From: Fimbriimonadaceae bacterium
GTDB lineage: Bacteria; Armatimonadota; Fimbriimonadia; Fimbriimonadales; Fimbriimonadaceae
Reading direction: 5' to 3'
Assembly: GCA_020849075.1 (NCBI GenBank)
Contig: JADLGZ010000186.1
Span: 1-12,296 of the forward strand
Length of the DNA: 12,296 nt
Notes under the pieces: generated by a model
Seen by the model: only the letters and a program-made list of their open reading frames with translations
Databases searched by the model: none
What the model was told of the DNA's origin: nothing
Position numbers and translations under genes: made by a program
Shown: positions 1-6,287 of the stretch, in pieces
Numbering within the stretch: the first letter of the stretch is position 1
How the letters are laid out: each line of letters starts with the position of its first letter

Positions 1-245
1 CCGTACTCCTGCTTCACCTTCTCGGCCAGAGACTCCAGTTGGGCATCGTCCGTAAAATCCACAACGAACGGTGTGTAGGCTGGATTTCCGTCAATCAGCT
101 TGGTGACGGCCTCCAGCATTCGGTCGTTCTGAGCCCCCACTCCTACTTGAGCGCCATGACTGGCTGCAGCTTCTGCGATCGCCCAGCCGATACTATTCTT
201 GTTGACGACGTTTAGAACGAGACCCTTCTTGCCACCTAGGAGCAT
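1..245 (-). CDS. fabI: Enoyl-[acyl-carrier-protein] reductase FabI, N-terminal part
   Basis: Reading the minus strand from the ATG at 245 gives an 81-codon open frame that runs off the left edge. It starts MLLGGKKGLVLNVV and continues through NKNSIGWAIAEAAASHGA, then AQNDRM and FVVDFTDD. This is the N-terminal Rossmann fold of FabI, the cytoplasmic NAD(P)H-dependent enzyme that makes the last reduction in each round of fatty-acid elongation. The family pattern is GVAxxxSIAxGIA followed by a QNDxL-like stretch. Here the glycine of that pattern appears as Asn12 (inferred by mental alignment to E. coli FabI). The catalytic Tyr/Lys lie outside the window. An in-frame ATG at 263 would add six residues, but FabI proteins usually begin close to the (L)xGK motif, which favours 245. 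No clear Shine-Dalgarno sequence precedes either start. The gene is divergent from the next one, with 9 bp or less between starts. Confidence 0.85.
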   Translation of the reverse strand, partial: MLLGGKKGLVLNVVNKNSIGWAIAEAAASHGAQVGVGAQNDRMLEAVTKLIDGNPAYTPFVVDFTDDAQLESLAEKVKQEY

Positions 246-254
246 GCACGGATT

Positions 255-1760
255 ATGAATCATGGCGGCATATTTGGAACGCCGTTGTATTGGGTGCCCT
301 TGTGCGATGAAGACTTGCCGGCGTGCCTGAGTTCAAACTTGTCCGAACTGCTGAACCGAGTAACACTGATACTTGATCAATTTAAGCCAGCCGAGCTAGA
401 GCACATCGTTGGGAAGCGTCAGTCTCCAATCCGCAATGGCATCCATGACCTTGCCAGCAACAAGGAAATCTGGCGAGATCTCGTGAACGATGAAGTCATT
501 CGAATGACAAGAGCCGTCCATGAACTTCGCTCCTTGATTGAACGTACTCACGATCAACTACCAGAGAGGCTTCTGCAACTTCGACACGCGGCACAATTTG
601 GGACCAACGAAGCGGCAGAAAAGGCCATCAATGAACTCTTGGAGCAACCCGCCGGACAGCGAGATCCCTTCATTTGGATCCTGCGGGGATGGCTCTGCCT
701 TGAGCGACAAGACCCGGAAGCCGCGAAGAGCGCTTTCGTTCAAGCCTACCTTCGTAGTGAAGGGGTTCTGCATGCGGAAGCCAGCCGACTCATCGCCGAC
801 ATCGAATGTGAAAATAACGACCCAGAATCCGCGTATCAAACCTTGCGACGGGTTGACGATACGGATCCCACCGTCAAGTTTGATCTCCTGCGGTACGCGA
901 TCCTAACCGGGCGAAAGTCTGAGGTCAAAGAAATCATTGAACTACTTGTTCCAGGATGGCCATTATCAATTCTTGGGTTATTCAGTGATCCATCAATCCT
1001 TGCTCAAGCCCCGATCTGGCGACCAGCGCTTGACGGGACAGTTGCTGCGCTGATCGTGGATGCTCGCGAAGAATCACTACAATGGGCCAGGAGCCTCCAT
1101 GAGGCAGCAGAGTGTCTTCGACAGGTGGACCCTAGCTTGATCCGTCCCGCCAAACTCCTTGCACACGCCGAGAAGGCCCGCACGTTGGCTGAAGGTACGG
1201 ATGCCTTTACCGCTGCATGGGTCATTGGCGAAGCACGACGTGGGATGGCGAACGTTGCGGGCACCGCGCGCTCGACCCTGCGAGGATGGGTACGAGCCGC
1301 CCATACCGAGTCCTTACATGTCCAAGAACAACTGGAACTCCAGTTGGGTAGTTGTAGGGAAGAGATTGATTGGGTTCGAACCCAATTTGTGCCTTGCGTT
1401 CCGAACGACCAAAGGGAGTTCGGGTTCGCCACCATCCCGTGGAGCGCGGCCGCTCTCAGCGGTTGTCTATTCCTTGCCGGCCGGCCTTGGTGGGGCGCCA
1501 GTTTCATTGCTCTTGCAACTATTTGTATTTGTGGTGCACGAATGTACCGCACAAGAAAGGATGGGCAGCGCGCCCTTCTCCGAGAACGGCAGCAGCAGGA
1601 GGATGTAGCTCAGCGAATAGCCGATATTGAAGCAAGCTTTGCTCTTGAATCCGCCGCACTTACCGAAAGGGCCACCGAACTACACAAATCCCTGCAGCGA
1701 GCGGATGCAACCATGCGCCTCCTCGAGAACTGGCCGCACGACTTCCGGCAAGTAGCCTAG
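255..1760 (+). CDS. Unknown protein: helical repeats, two-TM hairpin, C-terminal coiled coil
   Basis: I do not recognise this 501-residue protein. The first ~390 residues are rich in Leu, Ala and Glu and look all-helical. Around residues 100-220 the spacing of small and aromatic residues (for example IWILRGWLCLERQDPEAAKS) resembles degenerate TPR-like repeats. At about 393-429 there are two hydrophobic stretches separated by a short GRPWWG turn, followed by a basic MYRTRKDG: a membrane hairpin. The rest (about 430-495) is charged and heptad-like, probably a coiled coil. There is no signal peptide, so the large N-terminal part is probably cytoplasmic and held at the membrane. ATG 255 is the first in-frame start after a stop at 237; an AGGAG at 238-242 lies 12 nt upstream, a rather long spacing. 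TTG 285 or GTG 294 are alternative starts that would clear the fabI start. The DUF423 gene follows 18 nt later. A structural or scaffold role is only a guess. Confidence 0.7.
   Translation: MNHGGIFGTPLYWVPLCDEDLPACLSSNLSELLNRVTLILDQFKPAELEHIVGKRQSPIRNGIHDLASNKEIWRDLVNDEVIRMTRAVHELRSLIERTHDQLPERLLQLRHAAQFGTNEAAEKAINELLEQPAGQRDPFIWILRGWLCLERQDPEAAKSAFVQAYLRSEGVLHAEASRLIADIECENNDPESAYQTLRRVDDTDPTVKFDLLRYAILTGRKSEVKEIIELLVPGWPLSILGLFSDPSILAQAPIWRPALDGTVAALIVDAREESLQWARSLHEAAECLRQVDPSLIRPAKLLAHAEKARTLAEGTDAFTAAWVIGEARRGMANVAGTARSTLRGWVRAAHTESLHVQEQLELQLGSCREEIDWVRTQFVPCVPNDQREFGFATIPWSAAALSGCLFLAGRPWWGASFIALATICICGARMYRTRKDGQRALLRERQQQEDVAQRIADIEASFALESAALTERATELHKSLQRADATMRLLENWPHDFRQVA
1329..1346. 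repeat. 18-nt inverted repeat inside the 501-codon gene
   Basis: CAACTGGA-AC-TCCAGTTG has 8-nt arms that match perfectly around a 2-nt centre. It encodes QLELQL in the gene, so repeated Gln and Leu codons may explain it. It lies 22 nt before a second perfect palindrome. Confidence 0.6.
1369..1386. repeat. 18-nt perfect palindrome inside the 501-codon gene
   Basis: ATTGGGTTCGAACCCAAT is fully self-complementary over 18 nt. It encodes part of DWVRTQF. The centre GGTTCGAACC resembles a tRNA T-arm, but a proper 7-nt T loop would leave mismatched arms and no D or anticodon arm lies upstream. It could be a protein-binding site or chance. Confidence 0.6.
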
Positions 1761-1778
1761 CCGGTAGACTGTGAACTG

Positions 1779-2138
1779 GTGAAACTCCTCGTCGTCATTT
1801 GCGCTTTGAACTTGTCGCTCGCGGTTGGATTTGGGGCATTTGGGGCTCACGCTCTCTCATCGCAGTTGACGACCCATGCCCTTGAAACCTACCGTACAGG
1901 CAGCCTCTACCACCAAGTGCACGGAGTGGGAGCATTGGTTGCGTCCCTTGCCGCCCCCAAGATCAGCACAATTCCCGCTTGGATTCTTTTGGTGGGGACT
2001 TGGATTTTCTCCTTCTCGCTTTATCTTCTCGCAATAACCGGTACACGCTGGCTGGGCGCGATTACCCCCATCGGCGGAATTTGCCTCATTGCTGGATATC
2101 TGATCCTTGCCTGGAAGGGAGGCTCTCTTGCAGTATAA
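1779..2138 (+). CDS. DUF423 (YgdD-type) small inner-membrane protein
   Basis: This 119-residue protein carries the DUF423 signatures: GAFGAHAL (residues 19-26), an YHxxH at 44-48, and LYLLAITGTRWLGAITPIGG at about 81-100. Four hydrophobic segments fit a small four-helix inner-membrane protein, and the length is normal for the family (about 120-130). The biochemical function of the family is not established. The start is GTG at 1779, giving MKLLVVICALN; no ATG is available upstream in frame and no strong ribosome site is visible. The gene follows the preceding stop by 18 nt, and its last 11 nt overlap the lipoprotein gene, suggesting coupled expression. Confidence 0.88.
   Translation: MKLLVVICALNLSLAVGFGAFGAHALSSQLTTHALETYRTGSLYHQVHGVGALVASLAAPKISTIPAWILLVGTWIFSFSLYLLAITGTRWLGAITPIGGICLIAGYLILAWKGGSLAV
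2113..2122 (+). promoter_or_regulatory. Shine-Dalgarno sequence that selects the TTG start at 2128
   Basis: GGAAGGGAGG ends 5 nt before TTG 2128. It makes that TTG, rather than the earlier in-frame TTG at 2107, the likely start of the lipoprotein. The site lies inside the last codons of the DUF423 gene, so ribosomes finishing that gene pass directly over it. Confidence 0.65.
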
Positions 2139-2664
2139 GCTTATCCTCCTTCTCCCTTGCCTGCCCTTCGTATTTGGATGCAAGAACACCATCCCAGACC
2201 GGACTCCGCTCGCTCCACCTTTCGTTGCGGATACAGCGAACGGTGGTTCGCTGAGCTTGATGGAGCTCTCCAAGAACCGAAATGTCCTAATTGTCTTCGC
2301 TAGTGCTGACGGTGAAGTCGGCAAATCTGCTTTCGCGATCGCCAAGCGAATTGAGGACGAGCTCGGACCAGACAATTGGGTGGCCCTTGGGGCCATCAAT
2401 ACAGACGCTGACAAGTTGGGCGTCTGGCGGAAAGGTTCGACGATCGAGATAGTTGGCGACCCTAGCGCTCGTTTCGCCATGCGTTACAAAGCTCGGATCA
2501 GCCCGACTTTTCAGATCATTGGCAAAGGCGGAACTTGGGGTCCAAAAGTCGAAGGATGCGATGCACTCAGCATGGAGGAACTCGAAAAAAACCTTGGGAT
2601 GAGGCCCGGAACACTCAAGGGCCTTGCTAATCAAAAAGCTCGGGATAGCCAGAATATTTGGTAG
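2128..2664 (+). CDS. Lipoprotein with a thioredoxin-like domain lacking CxxC
   Basis: From TTG 2128 the protein has 178 residues and begins MQYKLILLLPCLPFVFGCKN, a lipoprotein signal peptide with lipobox VFGC and acylated Cys18. The mature part has a redoxin-like outline: a strand VLIVFASADGE (about 53-63), an amphipathic helix, a strand VALGAINTDADK, the segment VGDPSARFAMRYKARISPTF, and a Gly-rich turn. Pro126 in ISPTF is where thioredoxin-like folds carry their cis-proline. At the position of the active-site Cys-x-x-Cys the sequence reads ASADGE, so no redox cysteine pair is present and disulfide exchange is unlikely. The fold is my inference; a non-catalytic binding role is possible. The 11-nt overlap with the DUF423 gene suggests a functional pair at the membrane. 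The GH26-like gene starts 20 nt downstream. Confidence 0.72.
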   Translation: MQYKLILLLPCLPFVFGCKNTIPDRTPLAPPFVADTANGGSLSLMELSKNRNVLIVFASADGEVGKSAFAIAKRIEDELGPDNWVALGAINTDADKLGVWRKGSTIEIVGDPSARFAMRYKARISPTFQIIGKGGTWGPKVEGCDALSMEELEKNLGMRPGTLKGLANQKARDSQNIW

Positions 2665-2684
2665 ATTGTTAGCCTAAGCAATAA

Positions 2685-4082
2685 ATGTGGAACCAAGTAA
2701 ATGGGCTAGCTCGCATGAATATCGGCTCATGGATCGTATCGGCAATCATTCTAGCGCTTGGCATGACGCTTGGCGCGCTTGATCTTGCCCGCCCGAACAC
2801 CACAAATAGTCCCATCTCGGCTTCCTTGAGCTTGACCGTAAACTTCGAACCCGAAGCTTCAAACCCCAGCACTGGCCTCGCCAAATACGAACCGCTCGAT
2901 GGATGCTTCCTTGGCGCCTACATCGATCTTGAACCGCAACTGAAAGCAAGCTTTACCGATGAGTACGGCACTAAGCGAAAACGACCCGAGGACTTCGAGC
3001 GAGCAATCGGTGCAAAGCACGCCATGTACTTCTTTTATCAGGGCTATGGTCGACCGGTTGCTATGGACTACCTTCGATTCCTCAGTAGTGAGGGTAAGTA
3101 TGTACAGATCGCCCTCGAGCCTAACAACGGGCTCGACGAGGTACAAGATAATGAGACTTTGTTGCAACTCGCCGACGATCTACGCGATAGCGGTGCCAAG
3201 ATCTTCCTCCGATTCGCCAGTGAGATGAACGGGACTTGGGTGGCTTACCACGGCGATCCCCAACAGTACATTGAAAAATGGCGACTCGTGACCCGGGTGA
3301 TGCGGGAGCGGGCTCCAAATGTTGCGATGGTTTGGTGCCCCTATGCCCTGCCAGTTGCCAATATCGAGAGCTATTATCCGGGCGACGAGTGGGTTGACTG
3401 GGTTGGGGTTAACCTCTACAACGTAACATTCTTCAATCAAGACACCAAGTCCCCCGCGAAGCAGGTTGGTCCAAAGGCCCTCCTGAAACCGATCTACGAT
3501 CGTTTTGCAAACCGCAAACCGGTAATGGTCTGCGAATACGCCACGACGCACTATTCGGCCGTGGAGCAGAAGTCAGTTCCCTATTTTGCGGCGAATAACA
3601 TCATGGAACTGTATGGGAGTCTTGAAAGGGAGTTCCCGCGTGTCAAGGCCATCTATTACTTTAGTAGTAACAACTTGAACCTGGCCCACCGCAAGAACAA
3701 CAACTATAGTCTCCTAGAAGACCCGATCGTCCTAGATGCATATCGAAAGGTTATCTCCGACCACCACTTCATCGGCGATGCCAACGAGGGGAGGCAAACC
3801 TCCAAGGTATCAAGCTCGCTGAAGCCAAACATGGTGATCAACAAGCGCACCCGAATTTCCGCCTGGGCGCAAGCGGAACAGCCTGTTGGAATTATTCGGT
3901 TCTCGGTCAATGGGAAACCCGTTTACACCGCGACCAACGTTCGAGACTGGAGCTTCAACTTAGATCCAAAATCGTTATCACCCGGACGCTGCATGATCCA
4001 GGCAGAGGCATTTACATCAACAGGCGAGAAGCTGGCAGAAGGCGAAGTCCCCGTCATCATCGAGCCTGCTGTGTCAAACTAG
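2685..4082 (+). CDS. Secreted GH26-like glycoside hydrolase with C-terminal Ig-like domain
   Basis: This 465-residue protein has an N-terminal hydrophobic segment (MNIGSWIVSAIILALGM, about residues 12-28), either a signal peptide or an anchor. A TIM-barrel part spans about 70-365. LRFASEMNGTW carries Glu180, the expected acid/base, and MVCEYATTH carries Glu284, the expected nucleophile. WCPYALP and YYPGDEWVDWVGVNLYN are typical of GH26 (beta-mannanase, beta-glucanase and xylanase family). Most GH26 enzymes have His before the acid/base Glu; here it is Ser179, so the substrate cannot be named. Residues about 372-465 look like a beta-sandwich (SVNGKPVYTATNVRDWSF), an Ig-like appendage. The start may be ATG 2685 or the in-frame ATG at 2718, which gives a tidier signal peptide; neither has a good ribosome site. 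proS begins 6 nt after the stop. Confidence 0.82.
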   Translation: MWNQVNGLARMNIGSWIVSAIILALGMTLGALDLARPNTTNSPISASLSLTVNFEPEASNPSTGLAKYEPLDGCFLGAYIDLEPQLKASFTDEYGTKRKRPEDFERAIGAKHAMYFFYQGYGRPVAMDYLRFLSSEGKYVQIALEPNNGLDEVQDNETLLQLADDLRDSGAKIFLRFASEMNGTWVAYHGDPQQYIEKWRLVTRVMRERAPNVAMVWCPYALPVANIESYYPGDEWVDWVGVNLYNVTFFNQDTKSPAKQVGPKALLKPIYDRFANRKPVMVCEYATTHYSAVEQKSVPYFAANNIMELYGSLEREFPRVKAIYYFSSNNLNLAHRKNNNYSLLEDPIVLDAYRKVISDHHFIGDANEGRQTSKVSSSLKPNMVINKRTRISAWAQAEQPVGIIRFSVNGKPVYTATNVRDWSFNLDPKSLSPGRCMIQAEAFTSTGEKLAEGEVPVIIEPAVSN

Positions 4083-4088
4083 GCCTCT

Positions 4089-5600
4089 GTGGCAAATAAC
4101 TTAGGCGTCACCTCGCGTGATGAGGATTACTCCGCTTGGTATAACGAACTCGTCGAGAAGGCTGGTCTGGCCGAACACTCCGCTGTCCGTGGCTGCATGG
4201 TCATCAAACCCCATGGCTATGCAATTTGGGAGCTCATGCAACGTGCCTTGGACGATATGTTTAAAGAAACTGGGCATGAAAATGCCTACTTCCCTTTACT
4301 TGTTCCTAAGTCATTTATGAGCCGTGAAGCCGAACACGTTGAAGGCTTCGCCAAGGAATGCGCCGTTGTTACCCACTACCGCCTCAAGAACTCAGATGAC
4401 GGAAGCGGTGTCACGGTGGACCCGACCGCAAAGTTGGAGGAGGAATACATCATTCGCCCGACTAGCGAGACGATCATCTGGAATACCTATAAGGGCTGGA
4501 TTCAAAGCTACCGGGACCTGCCCATTCTCATCAACCAGTGGGCCAACGTCATGCGATGGGAGCGGCGCACCCGACTCTTCCTACGCACTTCGGAGTTTCT
4601 CTGGCAAGAAGGACACACGGCTCACGCAAGCTGGCAAGAAGCCGAAGAGGAGGCGCGCACGATGTTAGAGGTCTACCGGCGTTTTGCCGAGGACTTTATG
4701 GCCGTACCCGTCCTTACCGGCACCAAGAGCGAAGGCGAAAAGTTCGCGGGGGCCGAGCACACATACTGCATTGAGGCCCTGGTTCAAGACGGTCGCGCCA
4801 TTCAGGCGGGAACATCCCACCACCTAGGGCAGAACTTTGCCAAAGCCTTTGATGTTAAGTTCCAGAACCAGCAGGGAGAACTGGAGTATGTCTATGCAAC
4901 CAGTTGGGGCGTATCAACGCGACTGATCGGTACGGTCATCATGGCCCACTCCGATGACCGTGGTTTAGTACTCCCTCCCCGTTTGGCACCGGTTCATGTC
5001 GTGATCGTGCCCATCGGAAAGGGCGATGATCGCGTTCGTGTCATCACGGCCGCGGACAACCTCGCGGAACAGATCAAATTAGCAGGCTGGGATGGCGTCC
5101 GGGTTCGGGTAAAGGTCGACAAGCGGGAGAAAGAGTCGCCCGGGTTTAAGTTCAATGATTGGGAGCTCAAGGGGGCCTGCGTGCGCATTGAACTGGGGCC
5201 ACGTGACCTTGACGGCGGTGAGTGCCCCGTGGCGGTACGGCACAAAGAAGGCAAACAGAACATTGCCCTTACGGACCTTCCTACCTTCGTTGGCCGGGCT
5301 CTTTCCGACCTTCAATCCGAACTATTCAAGCTTGCGCTTGAACGTCGGGAGGCTAACACGCGTCGGGTGGAATCTTGGGAAGAGTTTCAAGCTGCATTTG
5401 CTGGCGAAGGGGGAGCAGGTTTTGTTCTGGCTCACTGGGATGGCACCACAGAAACTGAGGCTAGGATCGCCGAGGCGACGAAGGCTACAATTCGTTGCAT
5501 TCCGCTCAGCCCATTGGAGCCCAGCGACGAGGAGCCGGGGACGTGCATCCTGACTGGTAAGCCTTCCAAGCAGCGGGTCGTCTTTGCCAAGGCCTACTAA
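4089..5600 (+). CDS. proS: Prolyl-tRNA synthetase, type 3 (archaeal/eukaryotic-like)
   Basis: This 503-residue cytoplasmic enzyme charges tRNA-Pro. It is the short class II form without the bacterial editing insertion. Motif 1 lies at about 42-76 (HGYAIWELMQ, NAYFPLLVPKSF). RPTSE is followed by motif 2, RWERRTRLFLRTSEFLWQEG (about 156-175). GTSHHLGQNF follows, then motif 3, HSDDRGLVLPP, starting at His287. The anticodon-binding domain is about 303-400. A C-terminal domain ends in the characteristic VVFAKAY. That domain normally holds four zinc cysteines; here three appear replaced (Asp451, Thr456, Thr489), leaving Cys486. The start is GTG 4089, with a weak AGG at 4081-4083, 6 nt after the GH26-like stop. 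Length and motifs are otherwise normal, and as the only proS visible it is probably functional. Confidence 0.96.
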   Translation: MANNLGVTSRDEDYSAWYNELVEKAGLAEHSAVRGCMVIKPHGYAIWELMQRALDDMFKETGHENAYFPLLVPKSFMSREAEHVEGFAKECAVVTHYRLKNSDDGSGVTVDPTAKLEEEYIIRPTSETIIWNTYKGWIQSYRDLPILINQWANVMRWERRTRLFLRTSEFLWQEGHTAHASWQEAEEEARTMLEVYRRFAEDFMAVPVLTGTKSEGEKFAGAEHTYCIEALVQDGRAIQAGTSHHLGQNFAKAFDVKFQNQQGELEYVYATSWGVSTRLIGTVIMAHSDDRGLVLPPRLAPVHVVIVPIGKGDDRVRVITAADNLAEQIKLAGWDGVRVRVKVDKREKESPGFKFNDWELKGACVRIELGPRDLDGGECPVAVRHKEGKQNIALTDLPTFVGRALSDLQSELFKLALERREANTRRVESWEEFQAAFAGEGGAGFVLAHWDGTTETEARIAEATKATIRCIPLSPLEPSDEEPGTCILTGKPSKQRVVFAKAY

Positions 5601-5608
5601 TTGGTTAA

Positions 5609-5621
5609 TAGGGGACCCCTA
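5609..5621. repeat. Short palindrome downstream of proS
   Basis: TAGGGG-A-CCCCTA has 6-nt arms around one base, 8 nt after the proS stop. There is no T-run after it and a hairpin would need part of the arms as loop, so it is a poor intrinsic terminator. An operator or chance are both possible. Confidence 0.4.
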
Positions 5622-5640
5622 ATGGAAGTCTAGAAGGTAG

Positions 5641-5652
5641 CCGAAAATTCGG
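5641..5652. promoter_or_regulatory. Interrupted palindrome just before the ATG at 5655
   Basis: CCGAA-AA-TTCGG ends 2 nt before the start codon, where a Shine-Dalgarno site would sit. As RNA it could form a 4-bp stem with a 4-nt loop. The only purine-rich ribosome-site candidate (GAAGG at about 5632-5636) is pushed about 18 nt from the ATG. It may dampen translation or bind a protein; function is unproven. Confidence 0.3.
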
Positions 5653-5654
5653 AC

Positions 5655-6287
5655 ATGGCAACCGTTAAGGCAAGCCCCCTTGTTACCGACCTTCGTGGCA
5701 AACTAGGCCAAGCGGTCTTTGTGCAACAACCGGGCGGAGTAATCCAACTTCGAGAGCGGGTCGTACCGCACAACCCACGCTCATCGGCGCAATTAGTATG
5801 GCGTGATGCCATTCGAAGGGCAGGTCGCGCCTACCAAGAACTGACGATGGAGGAGCATGCGGCTTGGAAGGAGTACGCTAAAGCCCTGTCTCCCAATCCA
5901 GTTCGACCTGTCAATCTTTTTGTACAATTATCAGCTAGATTCTTGCTTATAAATGGTGAGGGTGATATCCCGAGGATGCCTCCTTCCGCCCCATTCAAGG
6001 GGGATGATATTGTGGTTCACGCGAGTGAAGAACCCGGCGGCATATTGTTCTCCTCCAGCTCGGCCAATGCCAACGACACCACAACCGAGCTACTCGTCCA
6101 TCGGCTCTCCGCACCCCACAACCGAACCTATCTCGAAAAGTACCGATCCAAAGGCTTTGCTCAGTTTGGGCAGCCAGCGCTAGTCGGTCTTAGCCCTAGC
6201 TGGTATGCCTGCGGAGTTCGCTTCGCCCGTCCAAGTACTGGGCAGATGAGCCCCATTATTGAGATTGAGCGGGTTCAGGTGCGCTAA
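5655..6287 (+). CDS. Hypothetical protein with GKLGxxVF and NPRSxAQ motifs
   Basis: I cannot assign a function to this 210-residue protein. It lacks a signal peptide and membrane segments. The N-terminal third has a recognisable layout: GKLGQAVFVQQPGG (about 15-28), RERVVPHNPRSSAQ (about 33-46), then a helix ending WRDAIRRAGRAYQELTMEEHAAWKEY in meaning, with the Trp-containing 'T.EE..AW' pattern. I recall similar GK(L/V)G...NPR(S/T).AQ...L(T)xxxxxAW arrangements in uncharacterised bacterial and phage-associated proteins, but this is memory, not a search. The C-terminal half looks like beta-strands (GILFSSSSAN, TELLVHRLS, WYACGVRFARP, PIIEIERVQVR), possibly a fibronectin-like or carbohydrate-binding-like sandwich. 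The start is ATG 5655, 54 nt after proS. Its stop abuts the stop of the convergent hydrolase gene with no spacer. Confidence 0.75.
   Translation: MATVKASPLVTDLRGKLGQAVFVQQPGGVIQLRERVVPHNPRSSAQLVWRDAIRRAGRAYQELTMEEHAAWKEYAKALSPNPVRPVNLFVQLSARFLLINGEGDIPRMPPSAPFKGDDIVVHASEEPGGILFSSSSANANDTTTELLVHRLSAPHNRTYLEKYRSKGFAQFGQPALVGLSPSWYACGVRFARPSTGQMSPIIEIERVQVR

Noticed and set aside
1315..1390. tRNA-like GGTTCGAACC with a nearby hairpin
   Set aside because: The T-arm pairing is out of register for a 7-nt loop, no acceptor, D or anticodon arm can be assembled, and the region is inside a continuous coding frame.
1004..1552. Long open frame on the minus strand opposite the 501-codon gene
   Set aside because: Low-complexity, Arg/Ser/Ala-rich translation with no domain, typical of the antisense frame of a coding region.
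2107..2127. TTG at 2107 as lipoprotein start
   Set aside because: TTG 2128 has a strong ribosome site at 5 nt and gives a standard lipoprotein signal peptide; the earlier start adds charged residues without a ribosome site.
1857..2480. 207-codon minus-strand frame across the DUF423 and lipoprotein genes
   Set aside because: It lies opposite a clear DUF423 protein and a good lipobox, and its own translation shows no recognisable motif.
5609..5621. Intrinsic terminator after proS
   Set aside because: The palindrome has only a one-base centre and no following T-run, so it does not have terminator form.
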